Below are positions 10,546 to 21,677 of a stretch of DNA of 64,000 nt, piece after piece. Numbering within the stretch: position 1 is the stretch's first letter; each line of letters starts with the position of its first letter. The notes under the pieces were generated by a model. That model saw only the letters and a program-made list of their open reading frames with translations. It was not told the origin of the DNA and did no database searches. Position numbers and translations under genes: made by a program. This DNA is from Bathynomus jamesi (taxonomy: Eukaryota; Arthropoda; Malacostraca; Isopoda; Cirolanidae): the NCBI GenBank assembly GCA_023014485.1, contig JAJOZX010012241.1, positions 1-64,000 on the forward strand. Reading direction: 5' to 3'.

Positions 10546-10960
10546 TCGATCATTCTCTAGAACAAGCGACAAAATTTATTCTTCATTCCTTCATCATTCC
10601 GTACAAAAGTCTACAAACTTTCTTCTCCATTCCTTTTTTCAAGTTCATATTTATTTACACCCTACTACCCTCGGTCCACTCCATCATTCGATGCAACAGG
10701 CGACAAACTTTCTTTTTCATTCCTTTTATCACCTTCATATTGATTCAAACTCGACCCTCCTGGGATGCCTTGATCTATCCATACAAGAGGCGACAAACTT
10801 TTTCCTTCATTCCTCTCTTCAACTTCATACTGATTCACACTCGACCATCCTGGGACGCCTCCCTCTAACCATACAAGAGACGACAAACTTTCTTTTTCAT
10901 TCCTCTTTTTAGCTCAGTCAACCCATAAAAGACTCGACAAACTTTTATTTTCATTTCCAT
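10546..10960. repeat. 90-bp tandem repeat, about 4 units, degenerate
   Basis: The motif cgacaaactttctttttcatt recurs at about 10698, 10788 (variant) and 10878, exactly 90 bp apart, with weaker copies near 10565, 10610 and 10935. Its right edge runs into the inverted 240-bp satellite. The two families share a ttcatat.gatt.a.a block, so the 90-bp unit may be a shortened relative. Confidence 0.7.
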
Positions 10961-11450
10961 TTTCAGTTTCATATTCATTAACAGTTCCCAACCAACCTCC
11001 ATCATTCCAAACACCAGGGGAAAACAATATCTCTTCATTCTCTCCTGAAAATTATTTTTATTTCCGACTTTCTCACTTCAAAAAATGAACTAACCTTTAA
11101 TTTCTCATTCATTTTCTGCATTTCCTCTTCATTCAGTGCTTTCTATCCTTCTTCTATCCACCGATTGATTCTTTTATGCGTTGCCTTTCGATTTCTTTCA
11201 TATTACCTTTCATATTCATTAACAGTTCCCAACCAACCTCCATCATTCCAAACACCAGGGGAAAACAATCTCTCTTCATTCTCTCCTGAAAATTATTGTT
11301 TTATTTCCGACTTCCTCACTTCAAAAAATAAACTAACCTTTAATTTCTCATTCATTTTCTGCATTTCCTCTTCATTCAGTGCTTTCTATCCTCCTTCTAT
11401 CCACCGATTGATTCTTTTATGCGTTGCCTTTCGATTTCTCTCATCTTCCT
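10961..11450 (-). repeat. 240-bp satellite array, block 3 (opposite orientation)
   Basis: Two monomers of the 4845-9270 satellite on the opposite strand, with marker segments about 242 bp apart (near 11098 and 11340). The block lies inside the inverted segment. In the original order it would have had the same orientation as blocks 1 and 2. Confidence 0.88.
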
Positions 11451-11695
11451 GAAACATTATCCTATGTTCCCAGTCATCTTCATTCCCTTCTGGAAAGTAG
11501 TTCTGCCGTTAAACTTTGAATTCTGGAAGCAACGACTCAGCCTTTAAGTTTTCACTCATTTTTTCAATCTTATATTTTTTGAGAGCTCTCTACCCCTCCT
11601 CTATCCACCGAATGATTCTTTCATAATTCGCTCTTCGATTTTCTTCTTCTTCACGGAATTTAATTCTATTTTCCCAGTTATCAACAACAATCAGA
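11451..11695 (-). repeat. Diverged edge monomer of the 240-bp satellite
   Basis: Sequence such as cctctatccaccgaatgatt near 11596 aligns with the monomer, but with many substitutions. This is the decay typical of an array edge, and it marks the old boundary of the satellite. Confidence 0.65.
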
Positions 11696-12985
11696 TGGCA
11701 AGTACTCATTGCTGGAATTATTTATTTGAGGATGTATGCTGAGGAGAAATTTGCGGGGTTGCACTCGTCCAGAACAGCACTACTGGTATGTTGGGGATTT
11801 TGTTACAAACAAGCTGAACTTACTTTTGTTCATACTTATATAAACTCGGTTTAAATCGTGACCAGAGTATATTTACATTTAGTACTGACACGAGACACAA
11901 AGCTAAAAAAATTGTTTGCAAAGTTTTAAATGTGAAGCTTTAAATTTTGAGTAATACATTCCTATTTATGGTTTGACTTTTCACATTATTTAAGACTAAT
12001 ACAGTTCCCGCCGCTTCGCTGACAGTTAGACGGGCTAAACTACAAAAAAAGAACCCAGCCGTGAAAATTTTGAGCTTCACATTGTGTCAACATTTCTGAA
12101 TCTGGTATCTCCCAAAACCTCCTCACCCCCATTCATACAACTTGGGGGCTAACCCCCTCCCCCACCCTTCCCCCATTGCTAAACTACAGAAAAGAACACA
12201 GTCATGAAAATCTTGAGCTTCACATTGCCGCCCGTAATACAATTTCTAAATTTTTTTTACAATTTCTGAAAGTGTGACGGACATCTCTCTTATTATAGTA
12301 TAGATGTAAATGTTGGACGATATTTACTTTTTAATACGTAGACTGTTTTACAGTTTTACTCAAAGGGTTAATCATCAAATATAAATAAATTAATTTTAAA
12401 TTTTTTGAAAAAAAATTGTAAGCCATATTTTAAAATATCTTTATAACTTTTATAGAGTTTAATCTAAAGACGCTTATTTTCCATGAGAACATTAAAAGAG
12501 TGTTGAGAGAGTAGAAATTTTGTTTTGATCCGAGTGCAGGAAGTTTATTTCCCTCCTTGCACTAAATAAAGAGGATAAAAATTTCCAATTAGAAGGAAGG
12601 AAGGAAGGAATGAGGGAAAAAAAGTTCACATGATGTTAAAGATAACCTGAATGTTCTGCTCCACTTTGATCTTTCCTCTAAAAGCATTTACAATAAAGTG
12701 TATCTCAGAAAATCTTTAACTTTTTTCTGTGCTACAGTATGTTCTCTATTCTTCCAGCCTAAGATCAAATTGGCTACATATTAAGTGGATTAAATTTAGT
12801 TCTACGTCAGCATTTGGAACTGTTACTTCACAGATGTTCCAGGTTCCAGGTTCCAGAATTTTCTCGCTTGATCCTACGGATCAGCACGCGTTTCCTGTGC
12901 AGAATCTCTACACTGTATCTCCTATTAGTACTTATACCTTAACTGTCTAGCAGAGTCTCCTTCTATTTCCATTATTTTTACTATA
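11696..12985. other. Non-coding; two direct repeat pieces, no gene seen
   Basis: AT-rich without coding signal. A segment with agaaccca..c.tgaaaat and ttgagcttcacattg occurs twice, at about 12050-12090 and 12190-12228, around the block related to the GC-rich repeat at 1640-1885. Homopurine ggaaggaaggaagga lies at 12594. Nothing else is recognised. Confidence 0.55.
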
Positions 12986-13007
12986 TAATTTTTTTATACT
13001 TTCTGGT

Positions 13008-14700
13008 TTATTTATATTCTCTACTCCCATCATCTCCCCCCACTATGTTTCTTAGTTTTTCACAATGAAACAAGTGCTCTATGGTTTCATTCTCTCTCCT
13101 GCATCCTTCACATTTCATGTCCTTATATTTTCCTTTAAAGTTTTCTTTCACCTCTACCATATTTAATCGGCTTTCCCTTATAATCTTCATATCTTTTTCT
13201 TTCATATTTTCAATATACGATTTTCTTTTAAATTCATCAATGAATCTTAGTTTTTCATTTTAGTTTTCCTCTTTATTAGTTCTTCCTGTAGTATTGATTA
13301 ATTTTTTGTCGTACACTTTTCTTTAATTCACTTTTTTCATCATTTTTAAGTCCTCTAATGTTGCTTTATATAATTTGTACATTTCTGCCACTTCCTCTGC
13401 CCAACATCCTGGGTATGGATTTTCCAACTGATCTTTGGTTATCATTTTAATTAATCTATCCTCATTTGAGTTTAATATATTGTTCATTAGCATTATCTTC
13501 TTGTATCCAATTTTTTCTTTGACTGTCCACACTCCTAATTCAGCTAATAATCCCCAATATGGGGTACTACATTTCATTCCTGTTATTTCCCTTAGAATGC
13601 TTCCCTCCATTTGTTCCACTTCTTCAATATCCTTTGTCCTTGTTTTCGTCCATGTTTTCATTCCATAAAATATTGTAGGTACTATTATGGTTTCATACAA
13701 TTTTAGTTTCACCTTCATTGTCCAATGGCCTACTTTAGCTGGCTCTCCATATCTCTTTTGATCTGCTATCATGAAATTTATCTTACTTTCTTCTTTTCTA
13801 TATGTGTTTAGTGATCACCTCTGCCTGCTACTGAACCATTGTCCCTTGTATTCTTGCACTTGTTCTATACTTCCCATTTTCACTTTGTTAATTGTCCTCA
13901 TTTCAGGTACTTTTCTTCTCATCACATTTATTGTCATTGCTGCTTATTTCTCTTCTTTATTATTAAATGTAAAGTTTTTTAGTATTTCCATTGATCTACA
14001 ATTACTAATTGCTTTTTCTATTACTCCTAAGTTACTTGATGCCTGCATTATATCATCCATAAATATACATGATTGAATTTCTATTTCCCTTATTCTTGTT
14101 AGGCATTTACCCATATTATTTACTCTATCTGTGTCCACTAAGCACAGTCTGTGTCCCAGAGACGTGCCTTGTTTGACTAACTCTTCTATATTTCTTGGTC
14201 TTGTGTCACCTACAGGTGTTTTTAATTGTATTGTACCATTTTTGTTTAAGTTGTATATTAGTAGTGCTTCTTCTGGGCCTATTACTTTTGATGCTTCTTT
14301 GATGCAGTCCTTCAACTCTAGCTTGTCAAAACATTTTACAGCATTCCCCAAACCATCATATTTATTGTTAAATAGATATTTATTATAGTCAATTATTGCA
14401 TTCAACGTTAGTATGTGGTCTGTTGTTGATTTCCCTTCTATTCCTCCATATTGGTACATACTTAATCCACGATTCCAGTCACTTCTCTTCTTATTTAGTC
14501 TAACTTTCTCAAACATTTTACTAACTATACTTGTTATGAATATCCCACTCCTATTACCTATGTCCATTCTATCACCTCTTTTGTAAATTGATATTATTTT
14601 CATATTGTTCCACTGCTCTGGGATATTGTAAGTCTTTGGAATTACATTGAATAATTTTGTCAGACTTCTTATTACATCCCATCCAGCATTCTTCGTTATA
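13008..14700 (-). pseudogene. LINE reverse transcriptase and C-terminal CCHC-like region
   Basis: The piece at 14,783-13,944 carries polymerase blocks in order: IPEQWNNMKIISIYK, GIFITSIVSKMFEKV, YGGIEGKSTTDHI, CFDKLELKDCIKE, TSLGHRLCLVD and FMDDIMQAS in place of the usual F/YxDD. The first codons of that open frame belong to the hAT end. After a break near 13,944 the thumb and C-terminal part follow at 13,772-13,323 (TIIVPTIFYGMKTW). A last piece has CEGCRRENETIEHLFHC, the cysteine/histidine motif found at the C-terminus of many LINEs. Frameshifts near 13,944, 13,790 and 13,320 make it a pseudogene. Confidence 0.85.
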
Positions 14701-14708
14701 CTATTGCT

Positions 14709-17700
14709 CAGGGCCGCAGTTAGGGGGTGGCGCACCGGGCAAATGTCCAAGGCCCCGCGCCCGATGGGCCCCGCAAATTTCAATTGAAAAAATTAAACGT
14801 CACGTATTTGCTATCTGCGACGAGTTTTACTTTTTCTGGCAGGCGGGATGGCATCAGGCATTCTAATATCCGCTTTGATGGTGTTTAATTTGTTGTTCTT
14901 GTTAGTGTTACTCATTTCTAATGTTGTTACTAACTTACTTCTTGTTGTTTCTGTTGTAGATTCATGATTTATGTTGTTATTGTTGGCATTGTAATACGTA
15001 CAACATGGAAACGAGCCGTGACAGGGATCGAAGGAGGAAATATAAACCCGGTAGTGAAAAGCGTAAGGATAAGAAGCGCAGAGAAGAGTTTCTTGCGACG
15101 GTGACGAAACTGACTAATTGGATTAAATCACCAGCAACTAAGTCAGCCCCTTCAGCAGGCCCACCAGCTGCCTCCACTACTTCAGCAGCTGCGTTTTAAG
15201 AAGACGCGTCTACGTCAGTGCGTTCAGCAAGCCCAGCAGCTACCTCCACTACTTCAGCAGCTGCATTTTCAGGAGACTCGTCTACGTCAACCCCTTCAGC
15301 AGGCCCACCAGTTGCCTCCGCTACATCAGTAGCTGCGTCTTCAGAAGACCCGTCTACGTCAGTGCGTTCAGCAGGCCCACCAGCTTCAGGACATGCAATT
15401 AATGACATTGGTTTGTGGCCACAAGTGCTGACCGATGACTGTAGAGAGTTCTGGATAGAGCGGGAACATCAGATTGCCGAAATTACGACAGCGACTTCAG
15501 TAACTCTTCAACTACTGAAAGTGGTACAACACGTCGATGTACGAAGATATTATTTGTTAAGAAACATAGCCTGACGAATGAGAGGATTGAGGTGTCATAG
15601 CTGTGCTATTTTGAGTCCACAGGCTGTGTTTACTGTTTTGTCTGTAAATTAATAACGAGGGCGGAGAGCAAGTTCACAATCGGGTTCAACGACTGGAAGC
15701 ATGGTAGACAATCGGTCGAAGCACATGGAAAATGTGAGCAACATATGGAGTCGATGAGATATTTGTTGGTTAGAAAGTCTGTCTCCGGTCGTGTTGATTC
15801 GAAACTGGTGAACCAGTTTGAAAAGGAGTGCAACTACTGGCAGGGAGTTTTGCGGCGCTGTGTCGACGTTATCAAGTATATCACATCACGAGGACTAGCA
15901 ATTCGTGGACAAGACTCCCATTTCGGTTCACCAAACAACGGCAACTATTACGGAATTTTGGAACATTTAAGTAAGTATGACAGTTTTCTAGCTGCGCATA
16001 TAAGCGAGCATGCCAACAAAGGTAGCGGACACACCTCGTATCTCTCTCATTTCATTTGCGAGGAACTCATACTGTTGATGGCCGATAAAGTACTTCAGAC
16101 CATTATCCGAGAAATCCAGCAGTCAAAATACTACTCTCTATCCGTCGACTCTACGCCTGATGTTTCCGACACCGATCAACTGTGCTTCACCGTCCGATAT
16201 GTGGTTGAGTCTGGGTCCGTCGAGCGATTTCTACAGTTCATACCTATGAACATACATACAGAGAAAGGAATCGCCGACGTGGTCCTCAACTTTCTGGAGA
16301 CGCATGGCATTCGAATTGGAGACTGCAGAGGACAGTCTTATGATAACGCAAGCAATATGGCAGGGAAATACAATGGCGTAAAGAGCCACATCAAGTCAAA
16401 ATCTCCGTATGCTGAGTTTGTGCCATGCATGTGCCACTCACTGAATCTTGTGGGTAAATCAGCAGTGGACAGTTGCACAGCAGCCGTTGAATTGTTTATG
16501 CTCATTCAGAATGTCTACACGTTTCTCGTCTCCTCGACATACCGATGGCGTAGACATGGAGAGGTTCTCGATAGTAGTTCCCGTAGTGAGAAACTAAAGG
16601 TCGACAAAGGTCTCTCCGATACCCGCTGGTCAGCCAGATCAGATGCTGTCCAATCTTTAACCGAAGGCTACGCCGAGAATATCGTGGTACTGGATGAGTT
16701 AGCAGCAGATACCAGCCAAACTGCGGAAGCCAGGATCGAAGCCAGGGGATTGTCTAAACAGCTTCAACAACTCGAAACAGCCATTTTATTGGTTTTATGG
16801 AACACCATTCTCGAACGATTTAAAAAAACGAATGCATCTCTGCAAAAACAAGGAATGTCGTTAGACTCAGCCACCCTCTTGCTGAAATCACTACTGCAAT
16901 TTGTTGAAGATCTCAGATCAAGATTTGAAGAATTCGAGGACCAGGGCATCAGAAAGTGTGGTCATCGAGTATACAAGGAATCGACTCAACGCACAAAGAA
17001 GAGAAAGCGCCATCATGACGAAATCGGAACTGCCGAAGATACGAACCTGACACCAAGAGATTCATTTCGGACCACTGCATTTCTACCGATAATTGATAAA
17101 TTGTGTACCACTCTGAACACTCGTCTGGAAGAGTACGCTGTCCTGCAGAAAAGATTTGGATTTTTGTATTTCCTTCTAGTCCTGGACATCGACAGTCTTC
17201 GACGGTCAGCTGAACATCTAGTAGAATGCTATCAGGCTGATCTGGAGAAACAGCTGGTAACAGAAGTTGTGCAGTTCGCTGCCCTTATGAAACTCACCGA
17301 AAGTGAAACAGAATCCCAGACGGAACGTGAAGACATGTGCAACAGATTTTATCGGCATATGAACACAAACGAACTGAAAGGAACATTCCCAAACATGGAA
17401 ATAGCAATGAGAATATACCTGTGTATGTTTGTCACGAACTGTTCTGGTGAACGTTCATTCTCGAAACTCAAACTGATCAAAAATTACCTTCGCTCCACAA
17501 TGGGCCAGGTGCGCCTTTCGTCCCTGTCGCTGTTGAGTATAGAGCATGAGGTGTTGCAGTCGGTGAGTTTCGAGGACACAATCACGCAGTTTTCCAAACA
17601 AAAAGCCAGGAAGCGTCCAATGTAATATTCATTACAAATCTACACTCTATCTTCAGTACAGTAAGCTGTACAGTTTAGCTATTTATTAAGTGCATTACAA

Positions 17701-17992
17701 CTGTGTAGCTGTTTATTAAGTGCATAACAGTAACTGTGCAGATGTTTATTAAGTGCATTACAACTGTGTAGCCTACTAGTGTAGCTGTATACAATGTATG
17801 TGTACATAGTTAAGTTATAGTCTTTAATATCACATTATAAGCCGAATGGCTTCCACATGTGTGTTTTGTGTGTGTTAAAAAAATATATCTGTTATGTGCA
17901 TTACAAAATATTGTCATTCATTAATACACTAAAATAATACATCCCGAGAAATAGTTTGCCAAAGGCCCCGCACACTGTAAATGCGCCCCTGC
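14709..17992 (+). mobile_element. hAT transposon (ZMYM1-like/DUF4371 type), complete ends with 8-bp TSD
   Basis: The ends are CAGGGCCGCAGTTAGGGGG at 14709 and GTAAATGCGCCCCTG ending at 17992, an imperfect terminal inverted repeat starting CAGGG. The host octamer ctattgct stands on both sides (14701-14708 and 17993-18000) as a perfect target duplication. The 3,284-bp element sits in the LINE between linker and reverse transcriptase. A complete duplication and few coding lesions mark it as one of the younger insertions in this half of the window. Confidence 0.95.
15005..17625 (+). pseudogene. hAT transposase, zinc finger MYM-type 1-like (TTF zinc finger, DUF4371)
   Basis: ATG at 15005 opens the usual basic start (KPGSEKRKDKKRREEF). 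A low-complexity Ser/Ala/Pro repeat follows, then GLWPQVLTDDCREFW and a TTF-type zinc-finger region (CVYCFVCKL, then FNDWKHG and HGKCEQH). The long open part 15,745-17,625 (626 codons) holds DUF4371, the catalytic core (SVDSTPDVSD, SYDNASNMAGKYNGVK, CMCHSLNLVGK) and the C-terminal dimerisation domain (NCSGERSFSKLKLIKNYLR). I see three lesions: a TAA at 15197 where sister repeats read TCA, a frameshift near 15,560, and a TAG near 15,597 where Trp is expected. The core is otherwise intact. Confidence 0.9.
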
Positions 17993-18000
17993 TATTGCTC

Positions 18001-19078
18001 CATCCTTGTTGGTCTATTGAATTCTTATTTTTTTAACTTTCTCATAACATTCTCAACATCCTCATTTGCAATGCTATTTATGTTATATCTATCCTCTACT
18101 ACAGCTTTAATAGTTTCCAGGTGTAGTTTATTAATCTCCTCAGCTTTTTTCTCTTCCTCATTTGTAATAAGTAAAAAATGGTAAAAATCTTCATATATTT
18201 TCAGTACTTCACTAGTTTCTTCTACTATTTTTCCTTCTCTATTTTTTATAGCTCCACGTTCCACCTTTGTATTTCCGTCCAGACCCTTTCTAAAGTTCCA
18301 AAGTGCTCCATTATCCAGTCCTCCTCTTCCTTTTAACCGTTCCATTGCCTTAATTATTTTCTTTTGATTTTTGATTTTTTCCTCCTCAATCATCCATTCC
18401 TCTATCAAGCTCTCTTGCGTTCTTCCTTTCTTCTTTGCTTCTTCGCTATTATTCCTGTCAAAACTTCTTTTCTTATAAATTCTTTTTATCTTTTTTAATT
18501 TCTATACAGTTATATTTTCTGGTACGCTCTTCCACTTAATAACTGTCTTACATTCTTCCATTATTTCTTGAATTTTGTTTTCCCATATATTATACATTTC
18601 TTGTAGATTTTTGTTTAATAATATAATTTTTATGAGGCCCGCTCCCCCCTGAGTTAATCTTAAATTTCTTTAGTCCTTTTCCTATTATCATTTTTTCCTT
18701 TTCCTGATTTACTTTACATGCTGCCTCATACCAGTTGATAGTACACATCATTGCACAGTGGTCACTGTAAGTAATTTTATCAGTTACTCTACAAGGGGTC
18801 CAGATTTTCTTTTCATCTCTATACACTTCCTTTACGTGTGAATTATCTTCCTGCTTAATAATTAAATAGTCCAATACAGATTTAGAATCTCCTTCCCTTC
18901 TTGTCCAAAGTCCTTTACATAAATTGCTAGAGTTAAGAAGTGTTAGACCTTTTGACTCTATTAAATTGATGAGGAGTTTACCTGATTTTGTAACTTCATC
19001 TTTATTATTTACTATTATCTTTCCAACTTTCCAGTTAAAGTCCCCACATATGAGTATTTTTTCTTCTCTTCACACAAT
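18001..19078 (-). pseudogene. LINE endonuclease C-terminal half and linker
   Basis: On the minus strand, CGDFNWKVGKI near 19,045, then DYLIIKQEDNSHVKEV and TYSDHCAMM (the catalytic SDH block) near 18,750 identify an APE-type endonuclease. The linker to the polymerase follows (IKAMERLKGRGGLDNGALW near 18,330, then VENVMRKLKK at 18,030). Frames change near 18,900, 18,590 and 18,410. It continues into the reverse transcriptase at 14,700 once the hAT is removed. The N-terminal third is lost at 19,078. Confidence 0.82.
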
Positions 19079-20213
19079 TCGCACTTCACAAGCTTGTGAG
19101 CATAACAACTGACGGATCACCTGCTATGACTGGCCGCTCCAATGGGTTCATCGCCCTGTGCAAAAGTGACAAAAGGTTTCCAAACGTCTTTAATTATCAC
19201 TGCATAATTCACCAACAAGCATTGTGTCGTAAAATGTTGAATATTAAAGAAATTATGGACATTTCCCATAAGATTGTGTGTTCTATTCGGGCGAAAAGTC
19301 TACAAAGGCGTCTCTTCAGGTCTCAGCTAGAAGAAAATAAAGCAGAACACACTGACCTTTTGTTGCACACTGATGTCAGGTGGCTAAGTAGAGGCAAATT
19401 CCTGCAGAGGTTTAGGGATCGCTTACCTGAAATTAAACACTTTCTGAACTTAAAAGAAACATATTACAAAGAGTTGGAAGACGAAGTGTGGCTGTTAGAT
19501 TTAGCTTTTTTGACTGACACCAATGCTTTTCTAAATCATCTAAACTTAGAGTTGCAAGGTAAAAACAAAACTATTGTTGAAATGATTACCTCAGTGAATG
19601 CTTTTAAAAAAAACTAGACCTGGTATCCTCACAGCTGCAACGACACCAACTGCGGAACTTCAAAAAAATGAGGTCAGAGCTGGAAAGTCAGGGGAAAGAA
19701 TGTGACCAGTTTGACAGTGTTCGATACGTTGAACAGTTGCAGAATGTTATTAGATTTCAACAGATGGTTCCAAGACGTCGCAACACTAGAACCTGTAGCA
19801 ACATTAATGTGCTTCCCATTTGGTGCAAATTTTGACATTGATGATATTGCATCAAAAATGGCCTTATTGTTTAATATGGACATATTGCAATCGAGAATGA
19901 AATTTTGACTCTGCGAAGCGACATTCAAATCAAATCCAGGTCTCCAGAAGGAAACTTTTGGCACCTACTTCTTGAAGAAAAGTATCCGAATGTCAGAAAA
20001 AGTGCCATGTACTTGACAGCATTTTTTGGATCAACCTACCTTTGTGAGTCAACGTTCTCACACATGAATATCATCAAATCAAAATACCGAGCCACTCTGA
20101 GAGATGATCACCTGGATGCTTGTTTGAGGCTAGCAATCAGCAGCTACAATCCGGACTACACACGGCTCGCTAATGCTGTGCAGTGCAAATCATCACATCA
20201 GTAAAGTAAGCTC
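19079..20213 (+). pseudogene. hAT transposase fragment, GTF2IRD2/ZBED5-like
   Basis: ITTDGSPAMTGRSNGFIALC, YHCIIHQQALCRKMLN, LLLHTDVRWLSRGKFLQR (19,096-19,617) and the C-terminal NFWHLLLEEKYPNVRKSA with GSTYLCESTFSHMNIIKS (19,905-20,204) are blocks of the hAT group that gave rise to vertebrate GTF2IRD2 and ZBED5-type genes. The N-terminal zinc finger and first catalytic part are missing. A run of A at 19,605-19,613 shifts the frame, and two more changes lie near 19,790 and 19,905. Its 3' terminus is probably the hAT end now at 2,220-2,306. Confidence 0.87.
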
Positions 20214-20338
20214 TTCCTATTCCAGTATACCTAATTTCTAATAAGTTTGGGGGTTTAAATTTAATGAAAAATATTTCTGTGCATTTGGCAATATATTTTT
20301 ATATTCACTTCATTTTATTTTTGGTTATTGTCTCTCCA

Positions 20339-20417
<79 letters not shown>
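20214..20417. repeat. hAT 3' tail and (TG)n(TA)n microsatellite
   Basis: A short AT-rich tail is followed by a TG run (about 20,340-20,389) and a TA run to 20,417, directly against the mariner TIR. The TA run is the likely insertion target of the mariner. Confidence 0.85.
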
Positions 20418-20419
<2 letters not shown>

Positions 20420-21677
20420 GGTGGCCACAAAAAACTTTACTTAAATCAAAGTTTAATAACTGCAACAATTCAAAACTTATGCGATTGAGCTTTGGCACAC
20501 ATTAACAGATGGTTATAATCTATAATTGCTGGAATTTTCAAATATGTAGGTTCTATAGTTTTGTTACAGTGAACAATTTAAAAGCATGTCTAAAAATAGC
20601 ATGCCGAAGAAAATGAATTTGATCTTAACAAAATTTACTTAAACAAATGGTCAATGTGACCACCTCCCTGTTGGTAAACTGCCCTCAATCGCTTCTTCCA
20701 TGAGGAGATGCACTTTCGAGCCTCATCTAAGGTGATATCCTCCCATGCTCTACTGATTTTCTCCTTAAGTTCATCTTCGGTGAATTTGTCTTTCTGGCTG
20801 CCGTAAACCTTCACCATGAGGGAATCCCATACTGAATAGTCCATCGGATTACAATCGGGAGACTGAGGCGGCCATTCATCCTTTTTGATGAAATTAGGGT
20901 CTCTTGCTCTAGATGATTTTGGGTTGCTCGGCTTGTATGGGCGGGTGCCCCATCTTGCTGGAAAATGTAGGCCTCATCAGGATATACAGCTGACGACAAT
21001 CAGGAAGTAACCCATTATCTAACAGGTTGATGTAGCGCTCAGAGTTAACTTTAGTTTCGTTTGTGGCAATAAAATGAATTCGTGTTTTCCCCATCCATGA
21101 AATTCCCGCCGATACCATTACTTTTCTGCTGAATCGTGAGGTTTCATGATAAAGCCTGGAGGGAGGAATGTCCTTTTTCCTTGAACCATAAACCCTGTCA
21201 TTTTGCCTGTTTTTGGCCATCTCCAACGTGAAACCCTTTTCGTCTGTAAACAACTTTTTGCACGTCTTCAGCTGAGTAGCGTTCATATAGGGATTTACAG
21301 CGGGTCTTTCTACGCTGTCTTACATTCTGATCACGCCAAGAAACTCGAATTCTCTTGTAGGGCTTCAATTTCAAACGTTTTACAATCCCTTGTACAGAGG
21401 AGCGAGAAATCCCAAGGTCGTACGCAATCTGTCTCTGGGAGCGATGAGTTCCTGGTGTATTCTCCTGGGATTGAATCAGTTCATCCACGGCACCCTTATT
21501 TTCTTCTGTTGAAACACTTTTGGGCCTGCCGCTGCCGGGTTTTCTAGCTGTTGATCCAGTATCCTTTATCTTTCTTATTAAGTTATAAACACTTTGACGA
21601 GTCCAGTTCTTTGCGGGGAATTCTCGGACAATCCTATTTCCATTCCAACCTTTTTCCTTGACACATGCTTCTATGAT
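20418..21677 (-). mobile_element. Tc1/mariner element, main part (3' side)
   Basis: CGGGTGGCCACAAAAA at 20418 is the outer end. The next ~190 bp match 2307-2500 in the same orientation on the plus strand. In an intact mariner these ends face each other. Flipping 9,483-21,677 restores the inverted arrangement and brings the gene start at 2631 next to its continuation at 21,669. Total length when rejoined is about 1.6 kb, normal for mariners. Confidence 0.88.
20635..21677 (-). pseudogene. Mariner-type transposase, frameshifted
   Basis: The helix-turn-helix N-terminus (RIVREFPAKNWTRQSVYNLI, GSGRPKS, IAYDLGISRSSVQGIVKRL) is followed by the first catalytic Asp in LFTDEKGFTLEM, the second in IFQQDGAPAHTS and the third in SPDCNPMDYSVWDSL. 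The last is Asp, as in mariner rather than Tc1, roughly 37-40 residues after the second. A C-terminal KKRLRAVYQQGGGHIDHLF ends at a stop at 20,635. Frame changes near 21,250, 20,990 and 20,890 inactivate it. The first residues of the open frame at 21,716-21,678 are hAT sequence; the natural start codon is at 2631. Confidence 0.88.

Larger units (their letters stand above)
12986..19078 (-). mobile_element. APE-type LINE, split by a hAT insertion
   Basis: Read on the minus strand, an endonuclease (19,078-18,600), a linker (18,590-18,001), a reverse transcriptase (14,700-13,330) and a C-terminal zinc-knuckle (13,205-13,008) follow one another. The hAT at 14,709-17,992 interrupts them between linker and polymerase. 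The 5' end is cut at 19,078, where a different hAT starts. The many stops and frame changes show an old copy. The LINE clade is not certain to me. Confidence 0.82.
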
